Source of the DNA: Euphorbia lathyris
Lineage: Eukaryota > Streptophyta > Magnoliopsida > Malpighiales > Euphorbiaceae
Reading direction: 5' to 3'
Assembly: GCF_963576675.1 (NCBI RefSeq)
Contig: NC_088911.1
Span: forward strand, 79,451,256-79,515,255
DNA length: 64,000 nt
Positions within the stretch are counted from its first letter, which is position 1, and each line of letters starts with the position of its first letter. The translations under genes and the position numbers were made by a program. The notes below the pieces were generated by a model. That model saw only the letters and a list, made by a program, of their open reading frames with translations. It was not told the DNA's origin and did not search any database. Positions 56,015-64,000 of the stretch are shown piece by piece.

Positions 56015-57491
56015 ATGGAAATGAGGAGAGAGGAACCAGCCAGACCAATTGTTATAGGAGCACCACAAAATCAACCACATGACAATGCACAAGCATCACC
56101 TGCACATTCTCATGCATCAAATTTGCATTGTTAAGCTCCTCCTTTTGAGCAGAGACAGAATCAAATGGTTCAAAGGGAAAGGAGGTTCGATAAACTGAAA
56201 AAGCAAGGTGCTGAAGAATTTACTGGTACCACTGATCCTACACAAGCAGAAAGATGGTTGAAGAGGATAGAGAGGGTTTTCAACTTGATGAAGTGCACAC
56301 CTGAAGAAAAATTTGACTATGCTGTGTTCTTACTTCAGGGAGATGCATATGATTGGTGGGAAACTATTCCTAACAGTACGGTTCAGCCTCCTGTTTTGAC
56401 ATGGGATGATTTTGTTGTTGAGTTTCGCAATAACTATATGCCAGAAGTGTATTTAGATGTTAAAAGGAGAGAATTCTTGAATTTGAAGCAGGGAAAAATG
56501 AGTGTCGCTGAATATGAAGTGAAATTTAATCAGTTGTCAACTTATGTATCTTCTTTGGTGGCAACAGAAAAAGATAAATGCAGACAATTTGAAGAAGGGT
56601 TGAGGTTTGAGATTCGAAATAGAATTACAGCTTATGATCTTGAAACATATGTGAAACTTAAAGCTGCAGCAATTAGAGGTGAAAGGTTAGAAAAGGAGAG
56701 AGTTGATTTCAGATCAAAACGGGGGTACAGTGATTTTAGGGCTGAACAAAGTAAAAAGTTTACCAAGCGCAAGGCTAATTCATCTCCTTCCCAATTATCC
56801 AATAGAGGAGCGTATTCTGCAAATAGAGGAGGGAGAATGAGTGCTCCATCTTATTCAAGGCAGAGTCAGAGACAAAGCTCAGGGGTGAGATCTACATGCA
56901 ATGAATGTGGAAGATATCATGAGGGAGAATGCAGGAAATTGACTGGAGGATGTTTTTACTTTGGCTCTTTAGACCATTTGATACGTAATTGTCCAAAACA
57001 AAGAAAAGCTGAGAAAGAGGGTTCTGCGGCTGTAGTGCAAAATACTAGAGCAAGTGGAATTGTTGCACCAGCAGGCAGAGGTAGGGGTAGAGGAACAAGT
57101 ACTACAGGAGGCATTGGTAGATCTGAAACTCAGAGTTCTAAACATCCAACTCAAGTTCGAGCGTTTGCTTTAACTAGACAAGAAGCCATTGATGCACCAG
57201 AAGTTGTTACAGGTAAACTTTTAATCTACAATCTCGAAGCTTATGCATTAATTGATCCAGGATCCTCTCATTCATTTATATCATCAAATCTGGCATCACA
57301 TTTGCATATAGATTGTGAATCCTTGGGGTTTGATTTACATATGGGGACTCCATTAGGAGAGTTTGTAATAGTAAATCAGGTGTATCGGAATTCTTTGATT
57401 CAAATTGGCTCGGTCGAATTGAGTGCAAACTTGATATTGCTGAATATTAGAGAATTTGATGTGATACTGGGTATGGATTGGTTGACAAAGC
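56015..57491 (+). pseudogene. Gypsy gag-protease, broken and truncated
   Basis: The likely start is ATG 56015 (MEMRREEP). An in-frame TAA at 56132-56134 stops it after 39 residues. An open frame then runs from about 56135. It encodes the retrotransposon gag domain (QAERWLKRIERVFNLMKCTPEEK…DWWETI), a zinc knuckle in which the second Cys is Phe (CFYFGSLDHLIRNC), and an aspartic protease (LIDPGSSHSFIS … VILGMDWLTK). SIRE copy 2 cuts it directly after the protease. It would form capsid and process the polyprotein; it is not functional here. Confidence 0.88.
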
Positions 57492-58814
57492 TGTTGAAAC
57501 ACCTTTCCACATAATTTTGATTTGACAAAATTGTTTAAGTATAAATTAGAATACATATTCTAAACACACTAAGTTTAAATGCTTTGATTTATTCTACTAA
57601 TGTGTTTGTTCAATGTTGAGTATAAATGTTATAAGTCATAAGGATTGGAAGGCCCAAGCCCAATACGGAAGTCAAGGCCCAAGTCAAACAACTCAGTACA
57701 CTCGGCCCGCGTATGTCAAGACGTTGCCGTTTTGGACAAAAATGCAACTCAGCAAACGGAAGGATCTAGAAGACCTTCGGGAACAACTTCACAATGAAGC
57801 TGCTGAGTAGTCTTGACAAAGCGTACAAGACAGCAGCTGGCAAAGGAAAACTTCCAGACAAAGTGTTTCCTCTTTTAGCAAAGTTCAGACGACATAGTAT
57901 GCTGTCCAGTTGACTTTACCATAAAAGGAGAGACCATCTGCTGTGCTGACCGAGGACAAAAGATACACGATTGTGATTGGCCGAGAGCTCTGTGCAAGTC
58001 AGGATGACAACGACACATAGCCGTTTCCCTCCAACGGTTATTTCGAAATTCGAAATGACCGAATGACCAGACGTCTCTATAAATAGTGCCATTACAAGCT
58101 TCACAAAATACAGAACTTTATCAAGCCATTACGCTGACCAAATCTCTACAAGTTCTGCAAGCAAGAAGCAAAGCAAAATTCTTACACTACATTTTCATAT
58201 CTGTGTAAAAGTCTAGAGTGATTGTAAATCGTCTAAAGTGTCTTAGCACATCTTTGTATTAGGACAAAAACACTTATCATTTCTAGAGATAGAAAGGAGA
58301 GGCTGAGTACTCGGTTTTAAGTACTCAGCGGAGAGATTAGGATTGAGTAGAAGTATAGAGGAAGGTACTCTTGTCATACTCAATTGCTGATATTGTAAAA
58401 GGTTTGAGGCTCTACCTTTAAAGAGCTCAGTAGAGGATTCGAAATCTCGGACGTGTTCCGGGGACAGGACGTAGGCTTAGAAGAAGCCGAACCTGGATAA
58501 ATCTGCTGAGTGAAGTATTTCTAAACCTTTGACTCCTTATTTATATTGCTTGCTTAAACAATCAAAACTGACCAAGTCAAGAGGTCAAGTTGAGTTGTGC
58601 ACATTAAAACGTAAGAGCTCAGGAATAGACTCTAAGTGCTATCTCCTGACTCAAGCTAAGAAACTGACCTAGTCACCTGTTGACTAAGCCAGTATCTTGC
58701 TGTTTACTTCAAACCTTTTCTTTAGTAAAAGAAGTCTGCCTAAATTGCGAAAAAGTTTAAATAGTTCCTAACCCCCCCTTGGAACTATACTTGCAACTAA
58801 ATAAGGGACCAACA
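57492..58814 (+). repeat. SIRE copy 2, 5' LTR (1,323 bp)
   Basis: More diverged from the copy 1 LTRs in U3, but keeps the MYB-type site, the palindrome (58036-58060, one mismatch), the TATA box and the leader hairpin (58302-58329). The C run is only 7 bases here (about 58772-58778). Confidence 0.93.
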
Positions 58815-58876
58815 AGTGGTATCAGAGCTTAAAAGCTCACTATAAAAGGTCTAACAACCTTGAGCTGATCCCTACC

Positions 58877-60615
58877 ATGGGCGAAAACAGCACTCGGTTT
58901 CTCCCTGGAAACCAAACAACTCAAATACTGCCTGAGGGGCTGTCCATTACTAGGCCTCCCCTATTCTTCGGGTCAAACTATACCTTCTGGAAGAATAGGA
59001 TGAAAAACTTCATTCAGGCTACAAACATGAGTGCCTGCCTATCTATAGTCCAAGGGCCGTTTGTACCTGTTGAGGTTGTGGCTGGCCAAATATTTATAAA
59101 AGCTGAGGCCAAATGGACAGAGGATGATCTTAAGAAGCTTCAAAACCATGCTTCACTATCAATATGCTTCACTGTGCGCTCGATGCTGCAGAATATAACA
59201 AAATCTCAGGTTGTGAGTCGGCACAAGAGATCTGGAAGAAGCTGGAAGTCACCTACGAGGGAACAAACAAAGTAAAAGAATCCAAGGTGAATCAGCAGAT
59301 GAGACTGTACGAGCTGTTCGAGATGAACAATGATGAGGGCATTTCAGACATGAACGCAAGGTTCACCAACATCATTAATGAGCTCAAGAGACTTGGAAAA
59401 ATCTTCACTGAGGAAGAACAAGTCAAAAAGATACTCAGGAGTCTTCCAAAAGACTGGTAAGCAAAGAAGACAACAGTTGAGGAAGCTCAGGATTTAACCA
59501 CCTACAAATATGACGAACTCATCGGTTCATTGCTGACCCATGAGATATCCATGAAAAACTTTGAGGTGAAGGAAAAATCTGATGACAAGAAGCAGAAGTC
59601 ACTTGTCATGAAGGCTGACTCCACTGACGGGAGTTCAACTGATGATGAGGAGATGGACATGTTCACAAGAAAGATGAAGAGACTATTCAGGAAGAACGAC
59701 AAATATTCTAAAAAGCCTTACAAAAAGTTTGATAAGTATAAGGCTGACTCAAGCGACAGCAAATACAGAAAGGACAGCTCAAAGCCCATTACATGCTTTG
59801 AGTGCCATCAAGCTGGCCATATTAAGTTAAACTGCCCCACGCTGAGGAAAGACAAGAAGAGTGGGAAGAAGGCAATGGTGGCTACTTGGAGTGACAGTGA
59901 TGAATCTAAATCAACAGAAACTGAGGCCACCGAGTCAGCGAAGATATGCTTTATGGCTGACGAACTTGCTGAGCCATGCGTCTCTGAGCATGCTGACCCA
60001 TCCGTCGCATCAGATGATGAAGAGCAATCAAATGAGGTAATTTCTCTTCCCCAGCTCAGAAACGATATGGTTAATGCCCTGAGTGATCTCTATACACTTG
60101 TTAAGAAGTGTAATAAAAAGGTTAGAGCACTCAGCAGGCGCTGTGACGAAGTGGAAGAGGTCAAACTGAGTGACCTCAGATACCTTCTTCAGGACAATTC
60201 GACTCTGCATGATAACATGAAGATCATGCATGAGTATGTGTCTGAAGTCTAGTCAGTTTCAAAGAAACTGAGGAAGGACGTCACAACCATCCAGAACCAA
60301 CTAAAGGTTCCTAAGAAAAATAACATTCCTCTGAGAACTCAGTACTAAGGTACACAGCAGAGATGGAATCCCCAGCGAAAAGTCCAGTGTGACTTTTGTG
60401 GGAAGTTAGGACACACTACTAAAGTGTGCTGGCACGCTCAGCACTGGGGTGCTAACAAGTCAGTAAAAAATCCTAAACAGAAGGTCAGTTGTGACTTCTG
60501 TGGAAAGAATGGCCATACTGTCCATGTATGTCGCCATAAAATAAAATATGATGTTATACCTGTTGCACCTAACAAGTCAGGACCCAAAAAGAATTGGGTA
60601 CCTAAAAGTAACTAG
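58877..60615 (+). pseudogene. SIRE copy 2 gag, inactivated
   Basis: ATG 58877 (MGENSTRF). Lesions: a one-base deletion near 59153-59156; TAA at 59458-59460 and TAG at 60250-60252, both where copy 1 has CAA or CAG; TAA at 60346-60348. The first zinc knuckle (CFECHQAGHIKLNC) is intact, as are the two later ones. A 12-15 bp repeat unit present in copy 1 near 43670-43690 is missing. It ends at TAG 60613-60615, as in copy 1. Confidence 0.9.
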
Positions 60616-60620
60616 TTACA

Positions 60621-63600
60621 ATGCAGGTAAGCCTGAGATGTGCCGAGAAGTCAAAGATGTGGTATATTGACAGCGCATGCTCAAGGCATATGACGGGTGA
60701 TGAAACTCAGTTCATCACGTTTGAACGTAAACGAGGAGGGAGTGTAAGTTTTGGAGACAACAAGAAGGGTAAGATAGTAGGCTCAGGAACCATCGGAGGT
60801 AATCCTACTATTGAATCTGCCTCCCTAGTCAGCGGACTCAAATATAACTTACTCAGCGTAGCTCAGCTATGTGACAATGGGAGAAAAGTTATATTTGATG
60901 CTACTGGATGTAAAATATACGAGGGTAAAACTAATGAGTTAATTTTAACTGCCCCTCGGATAGATAATGTCTTTATGCTAGACTTAGAGAAAAAGTTTTC
61001 AAAAACTGTGTGCTTAGTAACAAAGGAAGAAAATTCCTGGCTATGGCACAGGAGACTTGGTCATGTAAGCATGGACCTCCTGGCCAAACTAGCAAGAAAG
61101 CAATTGGTTGAGGGACTACCTGAACTTAAATTTCAAAAAGATCAATTATGCCACGCTTGCCAAGCTGGAAAACAAACCAAACAATCTTTTCACAGTAAAA
61201 ACATTGTCTCAACTAAACGTCCGTTAGAATTACTACACTTGGATCTCTTTGGTCCAGTCCAGCCGCTGAGTCTGGGTGGAAGAAGATTTTCCTTAGTCAT
61301 TGTAGATGATTTCTCTCGGTATACGTGGGTTATCTTGCTGACCAGCAAGGATGAGACCTTTGAGACATTTTCAAATTTGGTTAGAAAAATTGAAAATGAA
61401 AAAGACCTAAAATTAGCTCATATCCGTAGTGATAACGGTGGAGAATTCAAAAACCAAAAGTTTGTTGAATTCTGTGAAGCCAGCGGCATTGACCACAATT
61501 TTTCTGCTCCTAGAACACCTCAGCAAAATGGGGTTGTAGAAAGGAAGAACATAACTCTGGTTGAAATAGCCAGGACAATGCTGGATGAGCATAGGCTTCC
61601 AAAGTATTTTTGGGGAGAGGCTGTTAACACAGCATGCTACATTCTTAATAGGGCTCTAGTTAGACCTATACTCAAGAAAACCCCCTATGAACTTTGGAAA
61701 GGACGAAAGCCCAATATTGGATACTTTCGTGCTTTTGGCTGTAGATGTTTTATTTTAAATACCAAAGATAGCTTAGCAAAGTTTGATTCAAAAGCTGATG
61801 AAGCTATCTTTCTGGGCTACTCAACAAACAGCAAAGCATACAGAGTTTTTAATAAGCGAACTCAAGTTTTAGAAGAGTCAATACATGTAGAGTTCGATGA
61901 AACTGACCCTGCAGGTAGATACCAGCCGCTGACCGAAGATGATCCAAACTCAGTAACCATCGCTGACTCAGAACCAGCTACTGAGTCATTCACGAAAAGG
62001 CTGACCAAGAGTAAGAGTGAACCTAAGATTACTTTTACTGACCCATCTACTTCTGCAGAGATTGTTGAAACAGGAACAGCACAAGACATGAATCTACCCA
62101 AAGAAATAAGGATTCCAAGAGGGCACTCCGAAAGTGCAATCCTTGATTCTGCTGGGAAGACCCTGATGACGAGGAATCAACTCAGGAAGTACCTCAGCAA
62201 TGTTGCTTTCGTCTCAGTGCAAGAACCGAAGAATTTCGCTGAAGCTGAGTACGATGAATTCTGGATGAACGCAATACAAGAGGAGCTCGATCAATTTCGA
62301 AGAAATGATGTATGGGAGTTAGTGCCTCATCCAAAGAGTCAAAAGACCATCGGAACAAGATGGGTCTTCAGGAACAAGATGGACGAACAAGGAAACGTAG
62401 TCAGGAACAAAGCAAGGCTTGTAGCTCAGGGCTACAGTCAGCAAGAAGGTATAGACTACGGTGAGACCTTTGCCCCAGTGGCAAGGCTAGAGGCAATTAG
62501 AATATTATGTGCATATGCATCTTACATGAATTTTTAAATTATTCCAAATGGATGTCAAAAGTGCATTTCTTAATGGAGTTATAAACGAGGAGGTTTATGT
62601 AAATCAACCTCCAGGTTTTGAGGACCCTAAGTTCCCAAATCATGTTTACAAACTCAAAAAGGCTCTGTACGGCCTCAAGCAGGCACCACGTGCTTGGTAC
62701 GAGAGGCTGACCAGTTTCCTGCTTACTAGAAATTACGTCAGGGGCAAAGCTGATACAACCTTATTCATTAAAAAAAAGGGTAAAGATACCCTGCTGGCCC
62801 AAATTTATGTTGATGATATAATATTTGGTGCAACTAACGAATCAATGTGCAAGGAGTTTAGCAAACAAATGCAGACTGAGTTTGAAATGTCTATGATGGG
62901 AGAACTCAACTTCTTCCTCGGTCTTCAAATTAAACAAGGAAAGAATGGCATCTTCATCAGTCAAGCCAAATATGCCATGGAGATCTTAAAGATATATGAC
63001 TTGGAAAATTGCAAGCCAATATCCACTCCTATGGGCACTGACACTGTCCTCTGTGCTGATGAGAATGGTAAGTCAGTAGACAGCAAGTTATATCGAGGTA
63101 TGATAGGCTCTCTACTTTACTTAACAGCCAGTAGACCGGACATTCAGTTTTCAGTATGCTACTGTGCTAGATATCAATCTAACCCTAAGGAATCTCATTA
63201 CATTGCTGTAAAAAGAATCCTTAGATATTTGCAAAGCTCAGTGAACGCAGGTTTGTGGTATCCAAATACTCATGATTTTACACTTATCGGATACACTGAC
63301 GCTGACTATGGACGAGATAAGCTGGAACGTAAAAGCACCTCTGGAGGATGCCACTTCTTAGGAAGCTGTCTTGTATCCTGGTTCAGCAAAAAGCAGGCGT
63401 CAGTAGCCTTGTCCACCACTGAAGCTGAGTACATTGCTGCTGGTCATTGTGTTGCTCAAGTCCTATGGATCAAGCAACAACTTGAAGATTATGGTGTTCA
63501 AACGAAGACAATTGAGGTCAAATGTGACAACAAAAGTGCAATTGATCTGTCCAAGAACCCAATACAACACAGCAGAATGAAGCATATCAGCATCAGACAT

Positions 63601-63753
63601 CACTTCATTAGAGACCATGTACTCAAGGGTGAGATCAAGCTGACCTTTGTCCCAACGGACGAACAGCTTGCGGATATCTTCACGAAGCCACTGGCTCGTG
63701 AGCAGTTCAGCATACTGAGAGAAGCAATTGGTATGTTTAATCCTCTTCAGTGA
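60621..63753 (+). pseudogene. SIRE copy 2 pol, one frameshift
   Basis: The frame is open from ATG 60621 through protease ([11 protein letters not shown]), integrase and the first part of RT. It stops at 62537 because one T has been added to a T run (about 62530-62535). The other frame carries the rest from 62548: [10 protein letters not shown], and RNase H with [14 protein letters not shown] and KCDNKSAI, ending …MFNPLQ at 63753. Apart from this single base it is intact, and thus in better condition than copy 1. Confidence 0.93.
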
Positions 63754-64000
63754 ATTCCTGTGCTAAATGAATATGAATGCTGAGTGAATTACATGCTGAA
63801 TGATTTATTGTTTGCTGAGTTACTCATCGGAACTGTCTGAATATACAATAACTGAGTAAAACTTGCATACTGAGTAAATTAGTTTAGAACTTGAACTTAA
63901 AATCATCCTTAAATACTGCACTGACCACTCAGAATATCAAACGCTTGACATTCCAAATACTGAGTGATTAATCCGTTAGCATAAATGCAAAGCACGCGTA
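63754..64000 (+). other. SIRE copy 2 spacer after pol
   Basis: Corresponds to 47085-47340 of copy 1, the spacer before the third ORF, with many 'ctgagt' motifs. The third ORF itself is not reached. Confidence 0.7.

Larger units (their letters stand above)
53653..57491 (+). mobile_element. Ty3/gypsy chromovirus-like element (5' part), interrupted
   Basis: LTR 53653-55877, Met-tRNA PBS (tggtatcagagc, 55882-55893), then gag and protease. At 57491 the second SIRE element is inserted, so RT, integrase and 3' LTR lie outside the window. Protease with DPGSSHSF and the gag type suggest the Tekay/Del branch, but the chromodomain is not visible. Confidence 0.85.
57492..64000 (+). mobile_element. SIRE-type Ty1/copia element, copy 2 (runs off the window)
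   Basis: Same family as copy 1: LTR 57492-58814, PBS tggtatcagagc (58817-58828), gag, pol. The third ORF and 3' LTR would follow beyond 64000. The presumed left TSD is aaagc (57487-57491). It is inserted in the gypsy protease region. Confidence 0.93.

Noticed and set aside
1..64000. CRISPR arrays, bacterial operons, rRNA genes
   Set aside because: None seen. The repeats present are tandem, inverted or transposon-derived and the genes are plant type.

Overview
This window looks like nuclear DNA of a eudicot plant. It is AT-rich with no operon structure. It holds one well-supported host gene, an ALOG/LSH-family transcription regulator at 32884-33504. Almost everything else is plant-type transposable elements, most of them nested. 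Species cannot be fixed from the sequence alone.

Layout. 1-7.6 kb is a cluster of small non-autonomous DNA elements with readable target-site duplications (TSDs): a hAT-type MITE that itself carries a Mutator-type foldback insert, a further foldback element, a small hAT-type MITE and a 582-bp Mutator-type MITE. A solo LTR follows at 6084-6905. 7.8-16.7 kb holds two related non-LTR retrotransposons (plant L1/LINE with a C-terminal RNase H), one near full length and one 5'-truncated, each flanked by its own TSD. 17-20 kb carries a short duplicated sequence whose second copy is split by a 1.86-kb solo LTR. 20.0-30.9 kb is an old antisense Ty1/copia remnant containing two later insertions: a complete 9,952-bp Ty3/gypsy Tat-lineage element (20383-30334) and a 296-bp miniature LTR element (30586-30881). 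The Tat element has gag-protease-RT-RNase H-integrase on the minus strand, a dual (archaeal-type) RNase H, 83-bp tandem repeats, and an antisense multi-exon gene that is still open if spliced.

31-38.3 kb is the least TE-rich part. It holds the ALOG gene, (TA)n tracts, one foldback MITE and an imperfect tandem duplication upstream of the gene. From 38.9 kb on, degenerate Mutator (MULE) genes appear: a MURA transposase with a SWIM zinc finger on plus, and a DUF1985-type gene on minus. A complete 10.3-kb SIRE-type copia element (40780-51077) is inserted inside the DUF1985 gene. A second MULE transposase remnant (minus, 52.7-53.65 kb) is interrupted by a chromovirus-like Ty3/gypsy element with a 2.2-kb LTR. 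That element is interrupted after its protease by a second SIRE element (57492 to beyond the window end).

How it works together. The autonomous elements here are decayed mainly by C-to-T/G-to-A nonsense changes and single-base indels, as expected for methylated repeats, so none seems fully active as read. The most unusual points are the spliced antisense gene and in-frame UAG of the Tat element; the gag/pol frame offset with a stop-restart junction in both SIRE copies; paired palindrome, MYB-type and hairpin signals in the SIRE LTRs; tRNA-like A and B boxes in the miniature LTR element; and a 36-base poly-C tract in the second LINE.
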